A program made the translations under genes and the position numbers. The notes under the pieces are model-generated. The model was given only the letters and a program-made list of their open reading frames with translations. It did no database searches and was not told the DNA's origin. Positions 1 to 7,800 of a stretch of 64,000 nucleotides of DNA are shown piece after piece; position 1 is the first letter of the stretch; each line of letters opens with the position of its first letter. Source of the stretch: Rhodococcus rhodnii (GTDB lineage: Bacteria; Actinomycetota; Actinomycetes; Mycobacteriales; Pseudonocardiaceae); the NCBI GenBank assembly GCA_000720375.1, contig JOAA01000035.1:62001-126000 (forward strand), given 5' to 3'.

Positions 1-357
1 TTCGCGGCGCTGGCGATCTTCCCGGCCACGCCGGTCATCTTCGCGACGAGTGCGGTCATGTCCGTCGCCGAGGCCCTCTTCAGCCCGCTCAGCACGGCCG
101 CAGCCGCCGATGCGGCGCCCAAGGAGGCTCAGGGCCGCGCCAGTGCCCTGTTCCAGCTCTCGTGGGGCACAGCGGTCGCGCTCGGCCCCGGTCTGCTCAC
201 CGGCCTCATGACCCTCGGCACAACCACGCTCTGGCTGACGTTGGCCGTCATCTCAGCAGCCGCCGTACCCGCGGTCATCGCAACGCAGCGGCGACCTCTG
301 CGGCAGTCCGCACAACCTGAGGTCCCACAACCTCCGCGTGCAGACGTTCAAAAGTGA
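1..357 (+). CDS. MFS transporter, C-terminal part (5' end outside window)
   Basis: The frame is open from base 1 and ends at TGA 355-357, so only about 118 C-terminal residues are present. They form hydrophobic segments typical of the last three or four helices of a major facilitator superfamily permease: an Ala/Phe-rich helix, a loop with AAADAAPKEAQGRASALFQ resembling the helix 10-11 turn, then a Gly-rich helix and a final Ala/Val helix. A charged cytoplasmic tail follows. The substrate cannot be inferred. The gene runs convergently into the iclR gene and overlaps its 3' end by 83 bp (275-357), which is unusually long but both frames look genuine. Confidence 0.75.
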   Translation, partial: FAALAIFPATPVIFATSAVMSVAEALFSPLSTAAAADAAPKEAQGRASALFQLSWGTAVALGPGLLTGLMTLGTTTLWLTLAVISAAAVPAVIATQRRPLRQSAQPEVPQPPRADVQK

Positions 358-922
358 CCACGCCAACGCTGGCCCGTAGCCCTGACACACCGCGTACGGG
401 CGCTGCGATGCCATACGCCCCCGCTTGCAGCTCCCCTGCCGTCGCCACCCATTCCGGACCGTCGAACGGCAACAGAATGGCTTTGCCTGCCGCACCCTTA
501 CGCAACGAGTGACGCGTCCCCACGCGGTAGGCGACGTGATACGCCGTCCACGACGGCTCGACGACAGCGACCGCCTGCGCCTCATCCCCGTCGGCGACGG
601 TCAGATGCGCCGTCGCCCCGATCGACTCCGCCAGCTCACGCAGCGCGGGCAACGCGGCATGCCGCAATTGCGGCAGAACGCGCGCTGAGAGCCGCAACAG
701 CCCCAGACCCAGCCGAACACGCGAGCCCTCCCGCCGGACGAGCCCACGGGCCTGCAACGGCACCAGAAGCCGGTACACGGCGGCTCGGCTGGCGCCGATC
801 GCCGCCGCGAGGTCGCTGATCGTCGGCGCCTCGGACTCCGAGTCCGCGACCGCCTGCAGCAGCGCCAGCCCCCGGTCGAGCGTCAGGGAGCTCTCTTTGC
901 CGTGCACGCCCGGCGAGGTCAT
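275..922 (-). CDS. IclR family transcriptional regulator
   Basis: A 215-residue protein with an N-terminal winged helix-turn-helix at about residues 12-65 (ISDLAAAIGASRAAVYRLL is the recognition part) and a C-terminal effector-binding domain typical of IclR regulators. It is slightly short for the family (about 250). Its ATG at 920-922 overlaps the stop of fahA in an ATGA junction, so it is the third gene of the operon that starts near 2954. The position makes it the likely local regulator of homogentisate breakdown. The ligand (homogentisate or a tyrosine catabolite) and the operator are inferred. The 17-bp inverted repeat at 2985-3001 is the obvious candidate target. Confidence 0.88.
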   Translation of the reverse strand: MTSPGVHGKESSLTLDRGLALLQAVADSESEAPTISDLAAAIGASRAAVYRLLVPLQARGLVRREGSRVRLGLGLLRLSARVLPQLRHAALPALRELAESIGATAHLTVADGDEAQAVAVVEPSWTAYHVAYRVGTRHSLRKGAAGKAILLPFDGPEWVATAGELQAGAYGIAAPVRGVSGLRASVGVVTFERLHAEVVGPQVVRTAAEVAAALR

Positions 923-2082
923 GACGCGGGCAACACTGTGCCGGCCACCTCCGCGAGCCCCACGACCGAGCCGTCCGGGCCCGGCGCGGTCGCGGTGATC
1001 CGCACGGTGTCGTGATCCTCCAGGAACGTTCGCTGCTCACCGCCGGCCAGCGTGATCTTGTCCCGGCCGCCCCAGCTGATCTCCAGAAAACAGCCCAATT
1101 GGTCCCGGTCGGGTCCGGACACCGTGCCGGACGCGAACAGGTCGCCGGGCCGGACGGTCGCGCCGTTCACGGTCATGTGCGCCAACTGCTGGGCGAACGA
1201 GTAGAACATGTCCGCGAACCGCGGCCGGGACACGATCGTGCCGTTCCAGTCGATCTGCAACAGCAGGTCAAGCCCCCACGGCTGGTCCTCGACCAGGTAC
1301 TCCTGCACCGGGTGGTTACGCGGCGGCGTGTGCACGCGCGCGGCCGAGAACGCGTCGAGCGGCGTCACCCAGGCCGACACCGACGTGGCGAACGACTTGC
1401 CAAGGAACGGCCCGAGCGGCTGGTACTCCCAGCCCTGGATGTCCCTGGCGGACCAGTCGTTCACGAGCACCACGCCGAACACGTGGTCCGCAGCCGACGA
1501 CGTCGACACGCGGCTGGTCACGGGTCCACCGCAGACGAACCCGACCTCGGCCTCGATGTCCAACCGCTGCGACGGTCCGAAGGCTGGGCCCTTGCGCTGA
1601 CCGTGCGGCCGCACGACAGGCGTGCCCGACACGACGACGGTCCCGGCGCGGCCGTGGTAACCCACAGGCAGGTGAGTCCAGTTGGGCAGCAACGGTTCGT
1701 CGTGCGGGCGGAAGATCCGGCCCGCGTTCTCCGCGTGGTACTTCGACGAGTAGAAGTCCACGTAGTCGGCGACCTGGAACGGCAGAACGGCGTTATCTAT
1801 AGGTATCAGCGTGGCGCCCTTCGGGGCCGCCGCTGCCTGGGTGAGCTCGATCAGCCGGGCCCGGACGTCCGTCCACGCCTGCCTGCCCGCCGCCAGCAGC
1901 GGGTTCAGCGTGTCCGCCGAGACCAGCTCGGCGTGTTCACCGAAGGAAGACGCGATCGGCCTCAGCGGCAACGCCTGGTCGCCCACTCGCACGGCGATCT
2001 GGCCGTCGACGACGCCGTACGGCAGCGTCTGCGGACCGAACGGCTGATCGGCTCTGAAGGCCTCGTCTTCCACCCACGTCAC
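919..2082 (-). CDS. fahA: Fumarylacetoacetase
   Basis: Fumarylacetoacetate hydrolase, the last step of tyrosine/homogentisate catabolism, giving fumarate and acetoacetate in the cytoplasm. The family core is clear: DYVDFYSSKYHAENAGRIFR at about residues 106-125, holding the metal Asp and the catalytic His, then PVGYHGR, the metal-binding IEAEVGF, and the strongly conserved NDWSARDIQGWEYQPLGPFL. I chose the GTG at 2082 (387 residues) because it overlaps the upstream stop in a GTGA junction and leads straight into VTWVEDEAF. A longer frame begins at 2130 but would reach 51 bp into the preceding gene. Next to hmgA, in the opposite orientation, this makes a compact two-enzyme pathway. Confidence 0.95.
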   Translation of the reverse strand: MTWVEDEAFRADQPFGPQTLPYGVVDGQIAVRVGDQALPLRPIASSFGEHAELVSADTLNPLLAAGRQAWTDVRARLIELTQAAAAPKGATLIPIDNAVLPFQVADYVDFYSSKYHAENAGRIFRPHDEPLLPNWTHLPVGYHGRAGTVVVSGTPVVRPHGQRKGPAFGPSQRLDIEAEVGFVCGGPVTSRVSTSSAADHVFGVVLVNDWSARDIQGWEYQPLGPFLGKSFATSVSAWVTPLDAFSAARVHTPPRNHPVQEYLVEDQPWGLDLLLQIDWNGTIVSRPRFADMFYSFAQQLAHMTVNGATVRPGDLFASGTVSGPDRDQLGCFLEISWGGRDKITLAGGEQRTFLEDHDTVRITATAPGPDGSVVGLAEVAGTVLPAS

Positions 2083-2954
2083 AGCAACCCCAGTTGTTCC
2101 AAGTCGGCGACCGGCTCGGCCAGCGAGCACGAACCGTAAGACGCGAAGACACCGCGGACCGCGTGCGCGGCTGCCTCCGACAGCTCGCCCGCCTCCTTGG
2201 CGAGTGCGTCCGAGTCGGTGCTGCCCAGCGCCTCACGGACGTCTCCGCCGGACAGCGACCGCGCCGTGGCGACCAACAGGTTGAGGAAGCCGTGGTGGGT
2301 GAATCCGGTCTCCTCATCAGTGTGCCGGACCGCGTTGTGCAGACCGGCGGTTGCCTTGAACGACACGCCGCCGGTGCTGACCACGGACAGGAAGTCGGAG
2401 ATCTCGTCCACGGTCGGGAACGCCTGCTGGCTCAGCCCGCCGCAGCGCAGCTTGGGCCAGCTGCCGTGCTCGGCGACCTTGCGGATGCTCTCCAGCCAGT
2501 CCGGGCCGCCGCGGCGCGGCTCGATCACCCGGATGACGTCCTCGGGGACGAACTCGGAGACCCGCTCGAGCCACTGGTCGTCCACGTCGGACGGGGCGGG
2601 CATCTCGACCATCCGCAGGGCGAGCAGCTCGGTGCGCGACTCGACGATGGACAGCGCCTTGGGTACGCCGCCGAGGCCGGTGTCGATCACCAGCGACAAG
2701 GCGACCGGCTTAACCGGACGGGCCTTGATCAGCTCGGTGATCAGCTCGGGCAACCGGGACGCTGGGCACAAGAAGAGGCCCATCACAGCGGCCCGGTTCG
2801 ACGACCGCATTTCCAGGTGCGCCGCGATCGCGTCGGGCATCGCGGCGTTGCCCGGCGGGAACAGGGCGGCGTCGTCGACAAGCCTCGCGAGCAGGGGCGG
2901 AACACCTCGAGGGCCGGGCGGCGGGAGTTCGACTGCGCTTGACACGGCTGACAC
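2079..2954 (-). CDS. Conserved protein of the tyrosine-degradation operon, function unknown
   Basis: First gene of the operon with fahA and iclR, about 291 residues, joined to fahA by a 4-bp GTGA overlap. I do not recognise a named domain. Alternating beta strands and helices (ALSLVIDTGLG, LLALRMVEMP, DVIRVIEP, LRCGGL, VSFKATAGLHNAVRH) read like a TIM-barrel enzyme fold, with the Lys of SFKATAGLH and the last His as possible active-site residues. The start is uncertain: GTG at 2954 or GTG at 2945 both avoid the inverted repeat further upstream, while a TTG at 2981 would run up to it. The context argues for a role in homogentisate or fumarylacetoacetate metabolism. Confidence 0.75.
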   Translation of the reverse strand: MSAVSSAVELPPPGPRGVPPLLARLVDDAALFPPGNAAMPDAIAAHLEMRSSNRAAVMGLFLCPASRLPELITELIKARPVKPVALSLVIDTGLGGVPKALSIVESRTELLALRMVEMPAPSDVDDQWLERVSEFVPEDVIRVIEPRRGGPDWLESIRKVAEHGSWPKLRCGGLSQQAFPTVDEISDFLSVVSTGGVSFKATAGLHNAVRHTDEETGFTHHGFLNLLVATARSLSGGDVREALGSTDSDALAKEAGELSEAAAHAVRGVFASYGSCSLAEPVADLEQLGLL

Positions 2955-2984
2955 GCTAGTAGCGTACCGGCAACTGAACAAAAA

Positions 2985-3001
2985 TGTCCGTTATCCGGAC
3001 A
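2985..3001. promoter_or_regulatory. Inverted repeat in the fahA/hmgA divergent region, putative operator
   Basis: TGTCCG-TTATC-CGGACA is a perfect 6-bp dyad with a 5-bp spacer. It lies in the 58-bp gap between the divergent operons and ends 11 bp before the hmgA ATG, just ahead of the AGGAGAGG ribosome site. A repressor bound here would block both directions. The IclR protein encoded in the operon is the natural candidate, by inference. Confidence 0.5.
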
Positions 3002-3012
3002 CAGGAGAGGAC

Positions 3013-4191
3013 ATGCCTTACTACCGAAGCGTGGGCGAGATACCCCGAAAGAGGCACACCCAGTTCCGCGCACCGGACGGTTCGCTTTACGCCGAAGAGC
3101 TGATGGGTGTTGAGGGGTTCTCCAGTGATTCGGCGCTGCTGTACCACCGCCACCTGCCGACCGCGATCGTCAACGCGGTCCACGTGTCCGACGAGCGGAC
3201 AACGACCCCCAACCTGCCGCTGAAGCCCCGGCACTTCCGTTCGCAGGAACTGAAGTGGGACTCTCCGGCCGAGGTCGACGCGGTGACCGGACGCCGCCTG
3301 TTGCTGGGCAACGCCGACGTGAAGATCTGCTTCGTCGCGGCGACCCAGCCGTCACCGCTGTACCGCAACGCCGCGGGCGACGAGCTGTTGTACGTCCAGA
3401 CCGGGACCGCGGTCATCGAGACGATCTACGGGGCGCTGACCGTCGGCGACGGCGACTACGTGGTCATCCCGACCTCATGCACCTATCGGGTGGTTCCCGG
3501 CGAGGACCTCCGGATGCTGATCCTCGAAGCGACGGGTCACATCGGCCCGCCCAAGCGGTACCTGTCGACGAAGGGCCAGTTCCTCGAGCACTCGCCGTAC
3601 TGCGAACGCGACCTGCGCGGCCCGACCGAGCCGTTGCTGGTCGACGGTACGGACGTGGACGTCTTCGTGCGGCACCGCGCGGGCGTGACGCGGTTTACCT
3701 ATGCGCACCACCCATTCGACGTGGTCGGCTGGGACGGCGCGTTGTACCCGTGGGTGTTCAACATCCGTGACTTCGAGCCGATCACCGGCCGCGTGCACCA
3801 GCCGCCGCCGGTGCACCAGACCTTCGAAGGCCCGAACTTCGTGGTGTGCTCGTTCTGTCCGCGCAAAGTGGACTACCACCCGCTCGCGGTACCGGTGCCG
3901 TACAACCACGCCAACGTGGACTCGGACGAGCTGATGTTCTACGTCGGCGGAAACTACGAGGCGCGTAAGGGTTCTGGCATCGGGTTGGGTTCGTTGTCGT
4001 TGCACCCCGGCGGGTGTACGCACGGCCCACAGCCCGGGGCGGCCGAGGCGTCGCTTGGCGTGGACTACTTCGACGAGACCGCAGTCATGGTCGACACGTT
4101 CCGTCCGTTGGAGCTCGGTGAGGGCGCTGAGGCCTGCGAGGATCCGCGTTACGCGTGGAGCTGGGCGCAGCGCGGCCCCGACTGGACCTGA
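3013..4191 (+). CDS. hmgA: Homogentisate 1,2-dioxygenase
   Basis: Opens the ring of homogentisate to maleylacetoacetate using non-haem iron(II) and O2. The 392-residue product has the cupin core of the short bacterial form. Likely iron ligands are H299 and E306 in YNHANVDSDEL and H337 in GGCTHGP; a pocket segment, VHQTFEGPNFVVCSFCPRK, precedes them. The start is ATG 3013 behind AGGAGAGG; an upstream in-frame extension to 2197 is a shadow of the opposite gene. It is divergent from fahA and ends in a strong terminator. No maleylacetoacetate isomerase is visible nearby, so that step is either encoded elsewhere or glutathione-independent. Confidence 0.95.
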   Translation: MPYYRSVGEIPRKRHTQFRAPDGSLYAEELMGVEGFSSDSALLYHRHLPTAIVNAVHVSDERTTTPNLPLKPRHFRSQELKWDSPAEVDAVTGRRLLLGNADVKICFVAATQPSPLYRNAAGDELLYVQTGTAVIETIYGALTVGDGDYVVIPTSCTYRVVPGEDLRMLILEATGHIGPPKRYLSTKGQFLEHSPYCERDLRGPTEPLLVDGTDVDVFVRHRAGVTRFTYAHHPFDVVGWDGALYPWVFNIRDFEPITGRVHQPPPVHQTFEGPNFVVCSFCPRKVDYHPLAVPVPYNHANVDSDELMFYVGGNYEARKGSGIGLGSLSLHPGGCTHGPQPGAAEASLGVDYFDETAVMVDTFRPLELGEGAEACEDPRYAWSWAQRGPDWT

Positions 4192-4204
4192 TCGTGCGTT
4201 AACG

Positions 4205-4247
4205 AAAAGCCTGGCCCACCCGAGAACCGCGGTGTGGCCAGGCTTTT
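4205..4247 (+). terminator. Rho-independent terminator after hmgA
   Basis: A perfect 12-bp stem, AAAAGCCTGGCC (4205-4216) with GGCCAGGCTTTT (4236-4247), encloses a 19-nt loop and ends in a T run. It starts 13 bp after the hmgA stop. It also argues against a start at GTG 4234 for the next gene, because that codon would lie inside the hairpin. Confidence 0.85.
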
Positions 4248-4296
4248 ACGATCGACTCGGCAGGCAGCCGGCGAATCGATCGGCATCGTTCTCCGG

Positions 4297-5469
4297 GTGA
4301 CGCGTCGCGCCGTGACCGGCCTCTCCAGGAGTGAACTCGTCCAGCTGACCAGGCACAGCTACGCCCATCGGGCCCGGCTCGCCGAAGGCCTCACCGAGCT
4401 CTACGGGGCCGATCTGCCGCGCACATGGCACCGGACGTTCAGCAGGGCGGCGGTGCTCGATGCCAGTTGCGAAGTGCGCAACTGGCGTTCCGGCTGTCGG
4501 ATCATGCTGGCCGCGTTGCTGATCGCACTCGCGGCGTCGGGTCTGTGCTGGCTCGTGTTGTTCCTCGGTGCCGATCGCCCGTGGATGTTCGTTGCCATAT
4601 CAGGCTTGGTTCTCGTCGCCGGCGCCTTGGGCTCCGTGTCCTATGTGATCAACGATGCGGCACCGGCGATGGCTCTGCTCAAAGTGTCCGCCGCGAGCAC
4701 TCTCGTGGGTGCGATGCTGCTGTGGCTGTCCGGCAGTTCGATCACCTTCGAGAGGGTGGCCAGTGGCGCGGAGGCGGCCGCTTCGTTCCTGGTCCTCGCG
4801 GCGTCCAGCGCACTCGGTGCGATGTTGTCGAGTGCCGGTCTGGTCTGCGTCCGGCTGGCCATGAAACGGCGGCGCGCCCGGGTGTTCCCCGAATCAGTCG
4901 TGATCATCTACGGGGCCGAGGTCCTCGCCATGCTCGACGGTGTGGAGCCAGGCATGCGGATGGCGATGAAGAACCGTGTGATCAACTGGCTCGCCTACAT
5001 CGAACCGTGCCTGCGTGGGTTGTCCCGCAAACTGCCACTGCCGCCCAACTCCAGCCGTCAACTCGTCGAGCAGCGGTTCGCCCAGGCGTCCACGGCCGTC
5101 GGCGAGTATCAGGCGTGGGTCGCGTTGGAACAGCCACAGACGATCAAGGACCTGCGTACGTCGATACTTCAGCTGGTCGGCGCGGCCGTGACCGGCTTCT
5201 ACCACGATCTGCCGCAACCGACCGGCGAGATCCGTCCTGCCAGGACGTGGATTCGCGGCGTGCGCCAGGTGCTCATCGGCCTGATCCCCGTCGGAGCGCT
5301 GGTGTCGTTGCCACTGCTCGGCATCACGCTGCCCGAGCCACTCCGGCAGTGGGTCACCGGTCTCGCGTTGGTCTGGTTGATCGCCAGGTTGATCAAGCTG
5401 TTCGACCGGGACGTGTCCTGGCAGGACATTCAGGAAGCGATCCGCACCGGCGGGCAGAAGGGACCCTGA
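4297..5469 (+). CDS. Multi-pass membrane protein of unknown function
   Basis: About 390 residues, no family recognised. A basic N-terminal cytoplasmic stretch is followed by about five hydrophobic helices (MLAALLIALAASGLCWLVLFL; FVAISGLVLVAGALGSVSYVI; a third beginning LLKVSAASTLVGAMLLWL; FLVLAASSALGAMLSSAGLV). After these come a roughly 130-residue soluble helical domain and two final helices (VLIGLIPVGALVSLPLLGI; VTGLALVWLIARLIKLF). The GTG at 4297 is chosen because an earlier GTG at 4234 sits inside the hmgA terminator; GTG 4312 is also possible and neither has a clear ribosome site. It appears to be transcribed alone. Confidence 0.7.
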   Translation: MTRRAVTGLSRSELVQLTRHSYAHRARLAEGLTELYGADLPRTWHRTFSRAAVLDASCEVRNWRSGCRIMLAALLIALAASGLCWLVLFLGADRPWMFVAISGLVLVAGALGSVSYVINDAAPAMALLKVSAASTLVGAMLLWLSGSSITFERVASGAEAAASFLVLAASSALGAMLSSAGLVCVRLAMKRRRARVFPESVVIIYGAEVLAMLDGVEPGMRMAMKNRVINWLAYIEPCLRGLSRKLPLPPNSSRQLVEQRFAQASTAVGEYQAWVALEQPQTIKDLRTSILQLVGAAVTGFYHDLPQPTGEIRPARTWIRGVRQVLIGLIPVGALVSLPLLGITLPEPLRQWVTGLALVWLIARLIKLFDRDVSWQDIQEAIRTGGQKGP

Positions 5470-5476
5470 CCGCATT

Positions 5477-5503
5477 CCCAAGCAAATATTTGATTGGGAT
5501 TTT
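5477..5503 (+). terminator. Near-perfect palindrome, possible terminator or operator
   Basis: Eight bases after the stop of the membrane protein gene, CCCAA-g-CAAATATTTG-a-TTGGG forms a 22-bp palindrome with one mismatched pair, followed by ATTTT. As RNA it could act as a weak terminator. As DNA it could be an operator in the AT-rich leader of the XRE gene. I see no way to choose. Confidence 0.4.
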
Positions 5504-5603
5504 CGGTACCACGAACCGGCACTATCCACATGCGACACACGAATTCGGCCGACACGCGACCGGAAATCCCAAAACTGGACAGCCGTGTTGAAAAATACGG
5601 GAC

Positions 5604-6440
5604 ATGGCAAAACCAGAACGCCCACCATATGTGCGTAGGAGGCTAGGAGCAAAGCTAAAGCGTATGAGAGAAGCGTCCGGTCATACGCTCGACTCAGCCG
5701 CGTTGGCGTTGGACAAGACACGGAGCGCGTTGCACCGTATAGAGACTGGTGAGACGAAGGCGAACGTGCACCTCGTACGCACTATGATGGACCTGTACGA
5801 CCACTTCGAACCAGCTCTTATCGAAGCGACTCGTAAATCTCTGAGAAAGCCATGGTTCGCTGCGTACGGCGTGCAGGACAACGGCGGTTATCTCGGCGTG
5901 GAAACCGAGGCGAGCCACGTCGACGAGTTCTCCGCACAGGTCGTTCCCAGTCTCCTGCAGATCGACGGATACATCCGTGCGCTATTCATGACTCGTGGCA
6001 ATACGAATCCTGAACAGGCCGCACTGATCCGATTGTTCCGGCAACGCCGGCTGATCTCCGAGACCGAACCGCTCACGTACACCGCGATCGTCGACGAGGC
6101 CGCATTGATGCGACAGGTCGGCGGCGAGGCGGTGATGCGCGAACAACTGCACCACCTCCTGGAGGTCGCGAACCTCCCGACCGTCACACTCCGCGTGCTC
6201 CCGCTCGACCTCGGCGCGCATGACGCCCTGCCAGGCCCGTTCTGCCTGCTGTCCTTCCCGGATCCGGAGGATCCCGAGTACCTCTACGTCGAGCACGTCA
6301 CCGGCACCCTGCATTGCGAGGAGGAGCAGGAGGTCACCGAGGCGCGGATGGTTTTCGCCCAGCTGCAGTCGGTCGCGCTCGATCCGGACGACTCGGTGGC
6401 CCTGATCCGCCGCCTCACCCGAACCATGATCAACGGCTGA
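5604..6440 (+). CDS. XRE family regulator with DUF5753 domain
   Basis: A 278-residue protein of the large actinomycete helix-turn-helix/DUF5753 family. The HTH lies at about residues 13-65 (LKRMREASGHTLDSAALAL, then LHRIETG). DUF5753 follows from about residue 95, with the typical VPSLLQIDGYIRALF, DEAALMRQVGG and LPGPFCLLSF segments. Such proteins usually sit beside a small DUF397 partner and affect development or secondary metabolism, but no DUF397 gene is present here. It ends 76 bp before the five-gene SWIM/MoxR operon in the same direction and may be its regulator. That is only an inference from position. Confidence 0.92.
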   Translation: MAKPERPPYVRRRLGAKLKRMREASGHTLDSAALALDKTRSALHRIETGETKANVHLVRTMMDLYDHFEPALIEATRKSLRKPWFAAYGVQDNGGYLGVETEASHVDEFSAQVVPSLLQIDGYIRALFMTRGNTNPEQAALIRLFRQRRLISETEPLTYTAIVDEAALMRQVGGEAVMREQLHHLLEVANLPTVTLRVLPLDLGAHDALPGPFCLLSFPDPEDPEYLYVEHVTGTLHCEEEQEVTEARMVFAQLQSVALDPDDSVALIRRLTRTMING

Positions 6441-6474
6441 CCTGCGACGACAAGAACTGTCGGTGGGTGGCCCT

Positions 6475-6502
6475 AAAGTCTCATCCGAGATCGAGAGACT
6501 TT
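6475..6502. promoter_or_regulatory. Dyad upstream of the SWIM/MoxR operon
   Basis: AAAGTCTC-N12-GAGACTTT is a perfect 8-bp inverted repeat. It ends directly before the GGGGG ribosome site (6503-6507) of the first operon gene. It could be a repressor site or an RNA hairpin affecting ribosome access. The neighbouring XRE protein is a possible binder, by inference. Confidence 0.45.
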
Positions 6503-6516
6503 GGGGGTCTTGCGGG

Positions 6517-7800
6517 ATGGATGTCGACGCGGTCCTGGCGCTGAGCCCGGACAAGCAGGTCGCCGGAAGCGCGGCCCGGCTTGCCGCGCCCGGCAACTGG
6601 AGCGAGCTCGGGCACGACGAGCACGCTCTGTGGGGCCTGTGCAAAGGCAGCGGCAAGAAGCCGTACCAGGTGTGCGTCGACCTCACCGACCGGGCGACCA
6701 AATGTTCCTGCCCGTCAAGGAAATTCCCATGCAAGCACGCGGTCGCGGTGCAGGTCATGCACGCTCGGGGCAACGCGCCCGCGGCTCAGCCGCCGGAGTG
6801 GGTGAGCGAATGGCAGCACCGCAGGGAGGTGCGGAAAACGCCGAAACCGCTCGACGACTCGCCGGAGGCGGTCGCGCGGCGGGCCGCCCAGCGGGCGAAA
6901 ACCGTTGAGGCGCGGGATCTTGCTGTGCAGGGTGGGGTGGCCGGGCTGCGTGAGTGGCTGGCCGATGTCGCCCGGCGCGGTGTCGCCGAGCTCGCCGGAC
7001 GGGATCGCGCGTGGTGGGAGTCGATCATGCGGCGGATGGTCGACGCGCAGGCTCCCGGCCTTGCCGGGGCGCTGGAGGATCTGGCCACTGTCGTCTTCTC
7101 GGGTGGTCAGCACTGGGCCGAGCGCGCCGCTGATCGCCTTGGCAGCCTGCACCTTCTTGCCACGCTCGCGGCCAATCCGCCGCCTGAGCTGAACGACGTC
7201 GTACGTATGCGCCTCGGCTACACCGTCACCGAACAAGAGGTACGTGAGAAGCCTGCTTGGCACGACTCGTGGGTTGTCCTTCTCCGCAAAGACGAGGACG
7301 ACGGCCGCGTACGCACAACCCGTCAATGGGTGTGGGGGCGTGAACGGCGCGAGTGGGTGACGGTCATTCGTCACGCGGCAGGCGGCGCGATCCCTGGACC
7401 TGCGCTTCCCGTTGGGGAATTCACCGGCGATCTTCATCCGTATCCGGCGGGTGCACCGCGTCGGATGGCGGTCGGCGACCGCGATCCGTCGACGGCCGCG
7501 CGTCCCATCGAACTCTCCGCGACTTGGACAGATGCCTTGGCAGGCTTGGAACCTCTGCTCCGCCAGGACCCGTGGCAACGACTGCACCCGTTGACGTGCA
7601 AGCAAGTCCGGCTCGCCGAAGGTCTGCACGCCATCGATGCCGACGGGCGTACCTTGCCTGTCGTCGACGACCTCGCAGCCGACCGCGCACTGGCGATTCA
7701 TGGTGGCCAACCGTTTGACGCCATTGGCTTGTGGGACGGCTGGTCGTTCCGGCTGGGTGCCGTGGCCGAGCCCGGTGGAGCGCCGGAGGTGGTCTCATGA
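6517..7800 (+). CDS. SWIM zinc finger protein
   Basis: First gene of the five-gene operon, 427 residues. The SWIM motif CxCx6CxH is intact at C63, C65, C72 and H74 (KCSCPSRKFPCKHAVAV). SWIM fingers bind DNA or proteins and occur in Rad51 regulators and MuDR-type proteins. The rest is a charged linker (about 85-130) and a large helical region with no domain I can name. I chose ATG 6517, preceded by GGGGG; an extension back to 6463 would read through the 28-bp dyad. Its stop overlaps the next start in an ATGA junction. It probably provides target recognition or an adaptor for the AAA+ ATPase encoded downstream. Confidence 0.9.
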   Translation: MDVDAVLALSPDKQVAGSAARLAAPGNWSELGHDEHALWGLCKGSGKKPYQVCVDLTDRATKCSCPSRKFPCKHAVAVQVMHARGNAPAAQPPEWVSEWQHRREVRKTPKPLDDSPEAVARRAAQRAKTVEARDLAVQGGVAGLREWLADVARRGVAELAGRDRAWWESIMRRMVDAQAPGLAGALEDLATVVFSGGQHWAERAADRLGSLHLLATLAANPPPELNDVVRMRLGYTVTEQEVREKPAWHDSWVVLLRKDEDDGRVRTTRQWVWGRERREWVTVIRHAAGGAIPGPALPVGEFTGDLHPYPAGAPRRMAVGDRDPSTAARPIELSATWTDALAGLEPLLRQDPWQRLHPLTCKQVRLAEGLHAIDADGRTLPVVDDLAADRALAIHGGQPFDAIGLWDGWSFRLGAVAEPGGAPEVVS

